NCBI GenBank assembly: GCA_014706295.1
Contig: JACSVZ010000001.1
Span: 38,736,318-38,800,317, forward strand
Reading direction: 5' to 3'
From: Lycocorax pyrrhopterus obiensis
Taxonomy: Eukaryota; Chordata; Aves; Passeriformes; Paradisaeidae
DNA: 64,000 nucleotides
In this document: positions 1 through 12,424 of the stretch, in pieces
Layout: every line of letters begins with the position of its first letter
How positions within the stretch are numbered: position 1 is the stretch's first letter
Translations under genes and position numbers: made by a program
The notes under the pieces: generated by a model
Databases searched by the model: none
Seen by the model: the letters and a program-made list of their open reading frames with translations, nothing else
Told to the model about the DNA's origin: nothing

Positions 1-2484
1 GAATAGGATCGTTGTCTCTGGCTTAAAATATTGATTAAATGTGAATACTCTTTAGTAACAGATACTGTGCTTCTGAGGTTGGCATTGAAGTGGAGGGAAG
101 AGTGTCAAACACAACCAATGGGGAGTTTTCTGAAATGTGTGTTTGGCATCCCCCTATAGTTTCTTTTTGTGTGTGCGTTTTATACATATCACAGGCTTAC
201 TGGTAATGGTAACATTTGCCTTGCCCAGCGAGCAAGACCCACTCATTTTTGGAAAAGTGGGTCCAAAGAATTTTGTAGGCCTTGTAGGCCTGAATTAAGG
301 CTCATTTTTCATCTACTAAATCTTCATTGTTTGAAAAACAACCACCACCAATAAAAAAAATAAAGAGTAAGACTAATCAGAATTGCGCTACCTAAATCCA
401 TTCCAAATATAATCCTTTCCTGTTTTTAAGGAACTGAACTTAATGCCATTGTTATTTTTGGCTGAATCCCACACCTACTTAGCAAAGCATGGGCAAGGAT
501 GTTGTTGTGTTCTATTTTGCAGCACCAATGCAAAGGGTAGTTACAAATTATAGGTTAATATTTCTGGTGTTTTAAAAAAGAAGTTTTAAAACTGGACATA
601 TTCCAAAACTTTATTTTTATTTTTAGGTAAGCATGCAAAGTCCGGTCCTATGTATTTCACTGATATCCCAGTATGTACCTCCACCCAGCTTCCTAGGATA
701 ACATGCCCACCAAATTGCTAGATTGAAGGTGCCTTGCCTTGATCTCTATATACTGTACTTTCTCCTACATGAACCTAGAAGAAATCAAAAACATCATAAA
801 ATTGAAGCCTTGGGTCATATTATCAGAAATAACATCAACCCTTAGAGTTTGTCACTTGTGAACAATTAAGTCAATGTTGTGGGGGATGAAGGACATGAGG
901 GTGGGGGGAAGATTTAGAGAACGCCACAGAGATGCCACTGAAGTTTTTGCATGCTTAGTCACAGGCTTTCAGAAGATTAAAAATATGGGCACTCTCTGTA
1001 TGCTTAGGAAGGAATTTGTTTCTTAGAAATAGCAGCAAAGATCAAACTGTATCTCAGTCTGGAAAACTGTGTGGCAACACTCTCTTGGCCTCTTGCTGTT
1101 ACCTTGATATTTAAAGACAAAAAGAGGAAACCATCCGTTCCTTTTTTAGTACTGTATTTCTGGCAATTTGTTTTATCACATCTTTGTGCTGAATTCCCTA
1201 ACAGAGACTGCTGATTATTTCAAACTCCCTGGCTGCTCAGCTGAACAACTGATTCAGTCTGAATGAACTCTTCATACTAGTTTTCAAATGTGTTCTGTTT
1301 TTATAAGCAACATTTTGTGCACTCTTGAAGGAGGCGACTGTAAAGCTGCTAAATTCTAGATAAACTTTTTCTTTTTTTCTGTAGGTCAGACTTCTTTTTG
1401 TATATGTGATATGAGAACAGCAAGATAACGCTTGATGTTGGGTCTTTCTAGGGAGGGAATGAGTTAAGCATGAAGCCCTCTATCCATGTAGAGAAAAAAA
1501 AATACAAACCTAATCTAAAACTGTGATAAAAATGTAAAGAAACCTTGACTTAAGACTGTGCCCTTGCCTGCTAGCACTAAATCTGTGTGCGTGGGGAAAA
1601 CAACACTTTATTAAAAACTTTGGTGTGCCCTTCTCGTCCCATCTGGTCCAGTGGGACTTGTGCACCATCCCTGAGAAAACAAAATCAAACCAAAGCAACT
1701 CAGATGGTGAGCTGGGGGCTTGCTCTGCACTGCAGGCCCCACGAGAGGCAGCAGCCTTGATGCTGTACTGTCAGCTGGGTCCCGCTGTGGCCCCAGGCCT
1801 TCCTACAATTATGAGAGGAGAACTTGACAATAATCCTAGTAAGATAAAACAGCTGAAGGCTACATTCTCTCTCACCTGATTCATGAGGAGGGAATACATG
1901 AGTTCATGTCCCATTCAGCTGTCTTTTTACTCATCCAGTGTACGAGCCTGAGGAGAGACAGGGCTGGAGACCTGGCTGAGCCATGCAAGGAGGATCTGGT
2001 TTATTGCCTGATTCTATATAGGCATTGTTTTCAACATTAACCTTTGGGTCCTGAGTAACTATGATCTGTGAACCAGTATGGGAGGCTATAATTAAGGCCA
2101 GATTTAATTTCTTTAAGCAGTTAGTACATACCGGAAATACAGCGCTTTTTTTTTTTTAATTATTGTCTTCTGATTTGTTTCTGTGGGCTAAATTCACATG
2201 AGTGTTTAATCCAATGAATCAATGTCCTAATTTTTTTTTCTGCGATCTGTTTAAACATAACAAAGGTATCTTTGTGCTTTGTTTCCTCCCTTTAATTTTG
2301 TCTTGTCTCATCTGTTGCATGGGAAGAGTATGGCAAGGATGAACTAACTGCATGTTGTAGGTTGTGTCTGTCAAAGAACTGTTGGTCAGTGTTACAAATT
2401 TACATACATATATGCAAAGAGTTTGTCCGCATTGTACAGTTTGTGTTTATTATTATTTGTTGTATACACAGATTCAACATGATG

Positions 2485-2490
2485 AATAAA
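2485..2490 (+). terminator. candidate plus-strand polyadenylation signal
   Basis: AATAAA in the context GATGAATAAAACATTTATA, preceded by a T/G-rich stretch (TGTTTATTATTATTTGTTG at 2443-2461). It could be an alternative poly(A) site for a plus-strand transcript. Single hexamers arise often by chance in AT-rich DNA. Confidence 0.2.
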
Positions 2491-3399
2491 ACATTTATAT
2501 GAAGGCATACTGGAAACCAACAAAAAAGTTTATGTAAGAAGTAGACTGTGCAAAGCATCATTGCACTGGGCACAGGATGGTGAAACTTCATGTAAATAGG
2601 TTGGCAAACTCAGTTCTCCCCCTTTACCATGCCAAAGAAAATTTCAGCTCCTTAATATAATACCTCTCTTGCTGTTCTCCAGGATGAGACTTCACCATTT
2701 TCTTCCCTCTAAAATTAATTTTGCTGTTAAGTAAAAGCTGTTTTCAACTGTCTGTTACTACTAAAGTACTGTATAGTAAACCTGATGGAATCAATTTGTA
2801 TTTACAGATTGGGGTTTTTGTACTTACATGTGCAGCTGTCTGTGAATCTGCAGCGTTCCAGGTCTTCTGCATGCTTGCTTTGTGTTTTGTTCTTCTGAGT
2901 TTTCTCTAATCTCTGAGAGACTGTTCACACTGCAATCTAACCTCATCTTACCATTTTATATGTTAACACTGCACAAAGTCATTCTCTCCTTTTCTCTTTT
3001 TAAATCTGTGTTTCAGCTACAGTTCTATTTGACAAAATCAGTCACACCTGCACAGTTTTAGAGATCCAGTTTTGAGGAGGTATGAACTACTTCAACAAAG
3101 CACCATTTTGCTGTACTTCAAAAATTTTATAAATACACAAGAATCCTTATGAGATTGCTCACATGATAGAGCCTATAGAAGGGCCTCTAGCTCCTTTTAA
3201 GTGCTTTGTAGTTCACACAGAGCTTTTGCTTCATATTCTGGGGGTTTTAGCCATTGTCAATTGGTTTTTTAATATACTGTCATTTTCATTAGGGTTGGTT
3301 GTTTATAAACCACTCCCAGCCCCTCCCCTCCACTAGATATAAAGTATAGCAATTCACTTTGACTATGGTATATACCTGAAACAATAATAAGAACCCTGG

Positions 3400-3436
3400 C
3401 ATACACATACATATACATTTACATATACATATATAT
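3400..3436. repeat. ACATAT-type microsatellite
   Basis: Imperfect repeats of CATACA/ACATAT, ending in ATATATAT, form a low-complexity tract. Confidence 0.7.
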
Positions 3437-6024
3437 GGGGAAACTTTTTGTCTTGGTTTAAAACTAGTTTAAGCAATGAGGTATGAAAGCAGGCAGTTTG
3501 GTCCATGCAGTAAAAGTTCATCATGATGATCCATCTGTTTATTGGTATAAAGAAGACATTATTCAGCTACATTCAAATGGGAATGGAAGCAAAATTAGAC
3601 TAAAGAAGAAGGTTCTCTTTCTTTTAAATGGCCCTTTAGATAAATTCATATTTCGTGCAGTGCATTCTAAAACGTTTAATACTGGGGGTTTTTTTCTGTG
3701 ATGACTAATGCAAATGCTATGTCTTATTTTTAAAGATGTAATAAAATTTTTGTTCAATTACTTAGTCACAGAAATATTCAACTTAGCTTTCTTCATCCCA
3801 GTATCATTTAGCTGTATCATTTAGCTACAAAGTGAGATGTCATTCTGCAAAGAAGCAAAGGCAATGCATCAGAAAAGTGAGAGCAAGTACATGATTAAAT
3901 GCATCTATGTGTGTCTAAGAAAGAGTATAGCCAGGGGAAAAAAAGGATCACAAGCAGGTTAAAAATTTATAGAAGCAAATCAATCCACAGGTTTTTTATA
4001 GGTGATATTACAGATATGTTTTACACAGTAGGCATAATCCTGCAAGTCTATTATAGAAGCATTGGCACACTTCTGGATTGTGTTCTTTCTCACTTAAGAA
4101 GAAAACAAGGCTATAGTACCTTTTTGTTTATAAGGTTTATCAATCGAATCAGTAAAAGTCCCCATTTATCCAATTTGGTTTTGCCTTTTGCCACAGGCCT
4201 GGAAGCAGGTTTTTACAGTCACTAGCTATGAAGAATCAAGCAGTAAGCTTCAATTCCTTATGCCTCTTCCTGTATTTACAGTTTATATATCTGGAATTCC
4301 CATCATAGGGAATGAGGTGTAAGATAACAATTTATTAATACAGCTATTATATTCACATATGGGGAATAATAATCTTATTCCTTCTGATTTCATTTTTCTA
4401 GAGAGGAAATGAGCCACAAAACAGGTAGCTGGGTGTCACATCACCAGTTACCTCAGCAAGAAGAGCAGGGGAAATGTTCAAGCAACATTATAGGAAACAG
4501 AAGAAAAATTGGAAAATAATTAATGTGTACATTACATTTTTAGCAGTCTTAGTTAATACTTTAAGGTTTATAGTAATAGCACCATTTTGTTTGACAATTG
4601 CATTTTAATGAACCACTGAGAGTAGCTGTCATAGATATTCTGATTTTTTTCCATATGTAAGTTAAGAAACAACTTGGATAACACTTTTTGAAATGCTATG
4701 GCTACACAATTCATCCAGTAGTCAAAAGGCTGGAGTTGATTGGTTTTAAAAAAAAAAAAATCAAAGTAGAAATAAAAATTACTTTATACTCTTTAAGTAT
4801 ATACATTTAAAATTAAAGCAAATGACAAAGTAAAATGCATCAAATACAACACTGCAACCACCTAAAGAATTTGTCTTTTATATATGAATGAGTACCTGAA
4901 ATACCACAGCTGATCTCCGGTATACATAAATATGTCATGATGCCACGAAACAAGTCAAAAGCATCTACTGACGCCAGATAAGAGTTTTGATTATCTAGTA
5001 TTCTCTTAATACAGCACTAAGTACAAATGGAAGGAAAGCAAGGAGAACTTTGTATCCTTCATTGTTTACACTCTGATTCAGCAGATGAATGTATATGCAA
5101 AAAACCCCAGCGATTATAAGATGATTCGGATCAGTGGTATTCCTTATGCATAAATATAGATAAAAGCAACAATTTATGCTCTCCAGACACTAAGGTTGGC
5201 AAAATGCATATATGCTAAAACTTAAGAAAATATTCCTGTTGAGCTCCATGGAGTTCAAGGGTTTTAAGTATAAAATATAAAATAAAATTTCAAGATGAAT
5301 TTTTTTCTTTGAAGATTCTTTATGGACACAGTGTAGAACTCTGCCTGATATTTTGGTTATCTGATAAGAGAGTAGCTAGCAGCTTTGGGATGTATGTCTA
5401 GTTATTTATCTGCATAGCTTATATATAAGTTGGATGTTTGGTAATTATGCTTCCTGAGAACATGGGCTTCACAAGATTCATTTTTAGAAAGAAAGAATCC
5501 AGGTTAAGGGGGAAAAAAGTGGTAGTTAAAGAGCAAGCTATATGGGATGGGGGAGTAATAAAGCAGTTAAATCAATTTGAAACTTTGCATTCTATTACAT
5601 GTTCTGTACCATTGTATTTTCCTATTTCAAAACTGTCCTTTCTAAAAGAAAACTAATTTCTAGACCAATAATGGAAATACATTTTTTTTGTTAATACATA
5701 GTTCCATTATTTCTGAGTCATGTACCTCTTCAAAAATCAGGACCTTGGCACCTAAACCACAATGTTAAAGTTGGGTATCTAAAAGAAGTATTTTTGAGCC
5801 ATTTAATCAATTTCTTGCTCAATCATGGTTTCACAAAATGTAAACACTTTTGAAACTAAAATGTATATTTCTTTTTTTTGCTCTAAAGAATTCAAGGGCT
5901 GCCAAATCTACATGTACAAAAAAATAAGAGACTCATATGTAAATAAGTTAGGGAAGTCCCAATAGTTGTGCATCGTTCATAACTCAATGTGAATTTCACA
6001 CTGAGCAGCATTTCACCATTGGAA

Positions 6025-6036
6025 AATAAAAATAAA
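6025..6036 (+). terminator. candidate plus-strand polyadenylation signal pair
   Basis: Two adjacent AATAAA hexamers (6025-6030 and 6031-6036) are followed by T-rich sequence and then a G/T-rich stretch, CTTTGTTTGTATTT, at about 6056-6069. This is the usual arrangement for a poly(A) site. It would serve a plus-strand transcript convergent with ITGBL1, whose own candidate signal lies about 375 bases away on the other strand. No transcript is demonstrated. Confidence 0.3.
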
Positions 6037-6389
6037 ATTTTTGTTCATACCACTGCTTTGTTTGTATTTACTGTATTAAAACTTTAATTACTTCGTTGAC
6101 ATTGTCCAAACATCTTTGGCTGAGACCAAGCTACTGCATAGCACAGATGATTTTTCAAGTCAGTTGACGTTCAGGTTCTCCACTTCTATAAAAGCAGTTA
6201 AATTCAGTGAATTCCATGTGTGACAGGGCAATCTATCCTGAACAGTGACTTCTAAGAGTAGACAGAATTTTCATCCTAAAAGTTACTAAAATAAAAAATT
6301 TTCATTTGCTTTACATGTAGGAGGCAACTGTAGATACATAGAACAGTACAGTAGAAGTACATGTGAGCTGCAGAATACATATGCAGAAT

Positions 6390-7183
6390 AGGCAATCACA
6401 CTTTAATAGCTTTATTAATTTCATTCCTTATGTTTCTATAGGTTATGTATTTGAAAGTATTGTAATATGTAGATTAGATAACCAACTAACTGACATATCA
6501 ACCACAGAAACTAAAAATTCTCTTGTGGAAAAGGTTCCATTCAAACATTTTGGGTCTTCAGTCTACAGGTGTCATGTAATTGGACCTCAGTTACACAATT
6601 ATTTGACCAAATAAAAAAGTATTAATATTTTTATAGGCTTCTCTACAGTTTCTCTCAATTTATGAGCTGGTGCATAATCAGGATTGTTGGAAAGAAAAAA
6701 AAAGGCCAAATAATGTATTTTTCAAACACCATAAAACAAACAAATTATTTGAAAAATATTCAACTAGTGCTACTCTTCTACAGGTGCATTGTTGCATATT
6801 GATATGAGACAACAAGGAGATGTGACAACCAAGTAAATAATGTTGGAAAAGGGGTTTTCTTATACCTTTGCCTAAGGTTGCTCAAAGAAATAGTCATTAC
6901 AGGTATAATATCGGTTCCACTGAATTTAAAAAAAGCTCTGGAGAAGTTCCACAGGGCCAGTATTTTATGACTTCACCCTCTAGAGCTTGGGCTGTCCTGC
7001 TGGCTTGTTTAGTTTTCTGATGCATTTTTTAATGAGCAGATCCTCAAATGTGTTCTAAGGTATTTACAACCACGTATGTGTGCATTCGTGCACACCCACA
7101 CCCAGACACTTCTGAAATTAAATGTCCTAGCAGCCTAAAGAAAGACAAACAAAAAAACCCTCCTCAATCTTAGACGTCCTTCA
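6390..7183 (-). other. ITGBL1: probable ITGBL1 3' UTR
   Basis: This is non-coding sequence directly after the ITGBL1 stop codon. The first canonical AATAAA met on the minus strand lies at 6411-6416 (tttatt on the plus strand), with an ATTAAA overlapping just beyond it at 6402-6407. Sequence past this point on the minus strand (GTGTGATTG, then TTCTGCATATGTATTCTG) is G/T-rich, as a downstream element would be. A lone ATTAAA at 7028-7033 could serve a shorter form but lacks a G/T-rich context. The cleavage position near 6390 is inferred, not observed. Confidence 0.45.
6411..6416 (-). terminator. candidate ITGBL1 polyadenylation signal (AATAAA)
   Basis: Canonical hexamer on the minus strand about 770 bases after the ITGBL1 stop codon. 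It is the first AATAAA in that direction, with ATTAAA at 6402-6407 beside it and G/T-rich sequence after it. Confidence 0.45.
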
Positions 7184-7275
7184 TTAAGGGTATTCTCTCC
7201 CCAGCCAGATTTCACAAGCATTTCCATTCCATCCTTCCCAGCACTCACAGTTTCCACAGCTACAAACACCGTTAC
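7184..7275 (-). CDS. ITGBL1: ITGBL1 terminal coding exon with stop codon
   Basis: The coding part of the last exon follows ...CTCTATTCTAG on the minus strand. It reads (G)[18 protein letters not shown], then [11 protein letters not shown] and TAA at 7184-7186. Human ITGBL1 ends, as I remember it, in the nearly identical [13 protein letters not shown], so the C-terminus is full length; the visible changes are conservative ones plus S to R four residues from the end. Five cysteines are present, closing the last EGF module. With no hydrophobic segment after the last repeat, the product is secreted rather than membrane-anchored. The first two bases complete a glycine codon split with the exon at 8779-8892. 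Confidence 0.96.
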
Positions 7276-8778
7276 CTAGAATAGAGCGAATAAAGGGCAA
7301 TTATCATAATCGAAATGTAATACATTAAAATGTGTTTTATGGGAAGCAAAAAGCTATGCTAAAGTAGTTGCATTGTTCCTTTATTGTTCCCCTACCCCTT
7401 TTTCCTTTGGAAGAAAGCAATTACTGTACCAATGCATTAAGAACCCACTCCACACCTATACTTACAGGGCATTAATAACATGTTCTCAATAATTCCAGCA
7501 GCAGTATTGCAAATATTGTAACTGCATATGATGTAGTGTAATTGTGTACACCAGTGTTTGTGCCCAGCTGGTGAGGCTTAAGTGTTCACACAGTGCCTCC
7601 AAGTACAAAGAAAAACAAGATTACTTTAAACTATTATTCATAAAGAAAAAGTCATTAAAAGCTACCAACTGAATAGCAATAAAACCATGACTTTAAACAT
7701 GAAAAACTTTAAACCTAAAATCTCAGAAGTGCTATACAAATAAATCCTATCTCAAACTCTCTGTTAAGTGAAAAATATCTTGGCCCTATTTTGAAGCAGG
7801 GAAACATTTAGTACTGAGACCCATATATTAATTTAATTTAAATATTTTTTATGACTCTAGGATGCTCAGCTTGAGACCTCTGTAGCCTTTGTATCTATGT
7901 AAACCTCCTCTTCCTTCTGACTTTATTAAGACCCATGACTAGCCATTAGAGCTGCAGATAAGGCTCTTGCTGCTATACTAGCTACTTGCCTCCAGAAAAT
8001 GACCCTTGCTAACAGGGCTACCTGGAAGACACAATTTACTAGTGCCAGCATTCCCACTCTAATCAGCTTGCAGAGTTCTTCCACATCTAATAATTGCTCA
8101 GCAAAGATTTTCTAAAATTAAGATTTGTAACAGGAAGCAGCCAGTGAGTTAATTTAGCAATTCCCATGCTGCTTCTTGTCACTGTTTGTCATGAGGGTTT
8201 GTTGGCAGCCTGCCCATTTCTATCGACATCTGCCACCTGCATATTCAGACAATGTTAAGGTGAAGCTGCTTGAATCATTTACCATCACTTCATAAGAAAA
8301 GCTACCAGGTATTCCAGCCTCCCACTGACAATTGTCTGATTGCTAGGAAGCTGTTAACCCACACAACTATGCCCCTAATGCACCAGGGATCATGAGACAA
8401 GTGAATTTTGTCTGTGACTTAAATGCATTACATACATGGAATGTCCCGTAAAAGAACAAAGGCTAAGGAAGCCTAATGATTGTAATACTAAGACTGCATT
8501 CTTTGCCAAAAAACAGTAACTTGAAGTCTGTTAGAGCGAGAATTGTGGATGGGTTCCATAGCTGGCTTACTTATTTAAATTCATACTCAAGCTTTTAACT
8601 GTTGTTTTGAAACCTTAAGTTGATCATCGCGCTGCATGAAGAAACAATCATAGTAGGTTTGAATAACCAGCAAATGCACTTCCTCCGTCAATGGGGAAAG
8701 AAGCTGGGCTTTGTCTAACATAATTCCCATCAACTCAGTTTGTTTCCTGAAGCAATTAAGTGTTAGCCTGTACTGCAC
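7276..8778 (-). other. ITGBL1: ITGBL1 last intron
   Basis: Intron of about 1.5 kb running from GTGCAG at the donor to ...TTCTAG at the acceptor on the minus strand. I see no repeat of a known family. The part at about 8150-8360 is less AT-rich than its surroundings and free of simple repeats, but no function is evident. Confidence 0.85.
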
Positions 8779-8892
8779 CTGTGCAAATGAGACCATCATG
8801 TTTGTCACAGTCTCTGTCATCGCATTCACAGAAATCACCCGAAATATACCATTCCTGGGGTGAACAGATGCACTTTCCACAGTGGCAGGAAC
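8779..8892 (-). CDS. ITGBL1: ITGBL1 penultimate coding exon (integrin-type EGF repeat segment)
   Basis: The exon has 114 bases (38 codons), phase 1 at both ends. The minus strand reads ...GTGATTTCAG before it and GTGCAGTACAGG after it. The translation is [20 protein letters not shown] followed by [17 protein letters not shown], closely matching human [20 protein letters not shown] as recalled. Eight cysteines are present and the frame is open. The donor GTGCAG departs from the usual GTRAGT at positions +4 and +5, so it is predicted to be weak. Retention of the following intron would add only GAVQANT before a stop. Skipping this exon would keep the reading frame because both flanking junctions are phase 1. 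The open frame at 8587-8880 on the same strand is an out-of-frame shadow of this exon. Confidence 0.95.
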
Positions 8893-8961
8893 CTGAAATC
8901 ACAAAAATTATTACTCACAGTCAAACAGTACTGTCACAGGCTAGAAAATAACAACCCAAGT

Positions 8962-8999
8962 CACACATGTGCACACATAAGCACATGTGCATGTGCACA
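8962..8999. repeat. alternating CA/TG purine-pyrimidine tract
   Basis: A largely alternating tract of CACA/TGTG units, including the perfect 10-base palindrome GCACATGTGC at 8981-8990. It lies 70-107 bases upstream of the ITGBL1 penultimate exon acceptor and is UG-rich in the transcript sense. Confidence 0.65.
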
Positions 9000-11737
9000 A
9001 AATTGCTGTCTAAGAGGCTATTGCATAAAAGAAAATAATCAAGCTAAAAGCCTTTTGAATGAAGGATTCGTTTGGCATGAGCTAGAGTATGGTGGGATAT
9101 TACTACTAATGCTTTGATCTGCTATTTCACTTAATCAGGACTCACATTTTGAAGCTTTCTTTTGGTTTCAGAGACTTACAATCAGGGCTTCTCTTCCCAC
9201 TAACTTCATTTTTTTTACTAGAAAGGCTCAAATTGTCCCTGACCCATTGTTACTGAAGGCAATAAAGTCACACCCAGGAAGAAAATAGTCCTCCTCATCT
9301 AAAGGTTTTAGGGGTGAGTTCACAAAAGACCAGCAGTGCCCAAGACTAACATCTGTAGACCCCCAAAATCCTCATCACCACAAATGAAGCTTTTCCACCT
9401 CCCATGGAATTACTAAATATTTGCTCTAGGTCAGAAAGAGTTTGTGCACATAATGGCGGCTCAGCAACTGGCTCATTCCTGCAGTGCGCCCTACTGCCCC
9501 TTGTTGGGACATGCTGCTCTCCTTCTACTCAAGGATGTCAGGCCACACGCTCACAGGCAAAGGAGGGACTCTGTGGTCAAATTCAGGTGATGCCATAAAC
9601 CATGGAGCACCAGAAGCCTCCCTTTAAGACTCTGAGACATCCTTACCCTCAGGAGAAGGTTCATGGCTCTGAATCCTGGAAAGTGCCGCCAGACAATCAT
9701 GTGTCAGGAAGCCTGTAGCCTGAGAAGTGTGCGAGAGAGGCTTCTCTGCAACTAGAAATGCCACAAGGAGATTGTAATTCCTCCTGAATGATTCCAACAC
9801 TTGGCTTAAGAGACTTGGCTTTTACAGATCCCATCTTCGGCAGCCTGGCCCTATACAGATTTCAGACACTTAAACACTGAGGTGGGGATCTTAGTAACTG
9901 CTAAGCAAACATCCTTTTGTGGACCTAGCCCTAAGAAGGGGTTAGAGCAGAAATCAATGTTAAAAAAATAAAATAAACCCCAAATAAACTATAGCAAAGA
10001 ATACATGCAAAATTTTCAACTATGAGAGGGGGAGTTAAAGAAAAAATGTCACCAAAGAAGCAGTTGACCTTTTACAGAAGATGCTTATAAATGCGTTAAA
10101 TGCACTTGAAAATCCTAGCCTCCTGCAACATTTCCAGAATGATTCCATTAAAAAGTCACCAATGTGTTTAATGCATTATTAAAGAAAAACTATATAGAAG
10201 GAAGCTAGGTTATGTCAGAATATAACCTATACAGAATTCATGGATTACTTAACAGGGCCTGAGCCAAAGCCTGTAAAATTATGCTTTTCCATCTTTCCAG
10301 TTCTTTCAATGACCTCTGAATAAAATCCATAGTAATAATCCTAATACTCTTAAAGAAAAAAAGTTGCATTGGCTGATATAAACCAATTTTCCATTTCTTT
10401 TCCCATAAATACTGAAGCTTAATTCTTGAAAACTTCAGAACAGTCTCAGCAGAGTACCTAATTTTTAATTAAATATGTAATTTAATGCTTATTTTAAATT
10501 TACAAAAATTAACTCACTGCCTAATTTTAGGGAAATGCTTTAACTTGGAACATATGGAACATGTAAATATATTCAGGAAGAGCAAGTGATCAGAACATTT
10601 GAGGATGGAAGTATTTGATTAAGCATCTACTTTTTCTGTGAGTTCTGAGTATTGCTTACTGGGCCACTGGCATAGAAAATATTGACATTCCCGACCAGGA
10701 TCAAAAATGCCGTTGTATAAAGAGGCAGTGGAGGATAGCATACCTATCACAAGGTTGCTCTGTAAGCGATACACTAAGACATACTTGAGGGTAATTTAAA
10801 CCAAATACCTCTGTTTATACAAACTGCAAGGTACTGACATCTGAAAATAATGAGGAATATTATGAGCATTTCAGTGAAATTAAAGCAGTTATTAAGAGTA
10901 TTACACTGTGAGAATCCTGAAGTGATTCTGCATAAGCAAGCACTGATGCTGCTACTGAGGGACGCCCAAGATGTTTAAAACTGTTTTGCAGAAGATACAG
11001 CAAATTTAACACCAAGTCAACCAAGGAAGATAAGGCTCCAAAATACAAAATCTGTTAGGGAAATGAATGTATTGAGTCGTTTCCCTGAACAGGGCATGCT
11101 GCTCTGGGAGGCTTCTCAGTTTAATTGAGTCTAATGAGTCGCAGGGTGTTTCCTGGGATCCCAGCCAGATCCTCTCGGATGGGATTTGGCTCATTACCTT
11201 GCCCACATCCTGCACCATTACAGTCGCCGTGTACAACCCTATCTTTACTGCCAGGGAGGCAGCAGTGTGGTGGGTGTTGTTGTTTTCCTTGGGAAGAGCT
11301 TTTGCCACAGGTGGCACAGTCAGCGAGCCAAGATTCTGAAAACAGCCTAGGAATGTGGATGCCCAACTTTGCTTATATTAGCAGAGTGCAATTTTCTGAT
11401 AGTGTTCAGCAGTTATCTGCTGAAAACCAGGACTCCTCACAGTCTATTAAAACCTACACACAGAAACTCAAGCTATCCTCCGTCCACTATATCACTTGCA
11501 TATCCTGGCTAGGTTTCCAACAAAAATGGAATAACCACCATTAGTGCACAGGTTTGAAATCCCCTTTTATTTGACCACTAGTCATTATTTTCTTCTCACT
11601 GTAATGAATCAGAAAGAACAATTTGCCATTTGGGTTCCTGGGTAGTGCTTCACTAGCTATGAACAGTGTTTTAAAGTATGAGTATCCAGTAAGACATGAT
11701 TTCCAGACACATATCTTAGGATCAAGAATAGATTTGC

Positions 11738-11790
11738 CAAAAAAAACCCAAACCCACCACCAAAAAAAAAAAAAGAAAAAAATTAAAAAG
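11738..11790. repeat. A-rich low-complexity tract
   Basis: Runs of A interrupted by short CCC groups, then A13 and further A-rich sequence. It may be an old poly(A) tail or a simple repeat; no attached element is recognised. Confidence 0.6.
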
Positions 11791-12147
11791 CATAACAACA
11801 AAAGTTATAAGTAATTAGACAAATTAGACTGTCTTTGCCTGTGAACCCCATCCTGCTCAGAGAAGAAGAAGGAGACAGTAGCCTTCTTGGACGTTTACTG
11901 ACCACACAGTGCTGAAGATGTCTTATGGAGGTCACTTCTCTGCTGGCACAGGCACTTACATGTGAATTGCTGTTCCTACAATAAAGCTGCTATCACATCT
12001 AATTTGACACAGCTTTTTTATATTGACTGTCCTCAGGGCAACCTTCCATGACAGTGGAAGCTAACATGTGTTCAGGGGCCAAAGAAACTTAACAAAAAAA
12101 AAAAAATCCCACCACTGTTGCTGAATATGGATTTAGGGTTACAGATG

Positions 12148-12424
12148 GGTAAGGTTGGAAAGGACAACAGTGGGGCCATCTGATCCAACCTCCCTGCTGA
12201 AGCACGGTCTTCCTAGAGCACATCAAGCAGAATTGCCTCCAGACAGTTCTTGAATATCTCCAGTGAGGGAGACTCCACAACCTCTCTGGTCAGCCTGTTC
12301 CAGTGCTCAGTCACACACACAGTAAGAAGTCCTTCCTCGTATTCAGGTGGAACTTCCTGTGCATCATCTTCTGCCTGTTGCCTCTCATTTTACTGCTTGG
12401 CACCACTGAGAAGAGCCTGTCATA
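12148..12424 (-). mobile_element. CR1 LINE 3'-end fragment (antisense to plus strand)
   Basis: The plus strand reads AAGGTTGGAAAGGACAAC, then GATCCAACCTCCCTGC, CTCCACAACCTCTCTGG, CAGCCTGTTCCAGTGCTC, and AAGTCCTTCCTCGTATTCAG. This is the usual order for the complement of a CR1 3' end (C-terminal reverse transcriptase and 3' UTR). The fragment is truncated and diverged, with no usable frame. Ends are approximate. Confidence 0.85.

Larger units (their letters stand above)
1..6389. other. ITGBL1 3' flank, no recognisable coding sequence; possible tail of a convergent gene
   Basis: I see no homologous protein and no high-copy repeat here. Open frames are short and compositionally ordinary. The segment is AT-rich with one GC-richer patch (about 1620-1830). 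Plus-strand AATAAA hexamers in plausible contexts occur at 350-355 and 359-364, at 2485-2490, and as a pair at 6025-6036. In other vertebrates FGF14 lies tail-to-tail with ITGBL1 (my memory of synteny), which here would place FGF14 on the plus strand at lower coordinates. Its 3' UTR could therefore cover part of this stretch, but I could not find its C-terminal codons, so this is not shown by the sequence. Confidence 0.35.

Noticed and set aside
8587..8880. Minus-strand open frame of 97 codons
   Set aside because: It overlaps the true ITGBL1 exon in a different frame and reads into the intron; the real frame gives the cysteine-rich EGF sequence.
11125..11544. Plus-strand open frame of 139 codons
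   Set aside because: A GC-richer patch with open frames in several phases and no recognisable domain. The minus-strand reading has several cysteines but not the integrin-EGF spacing.
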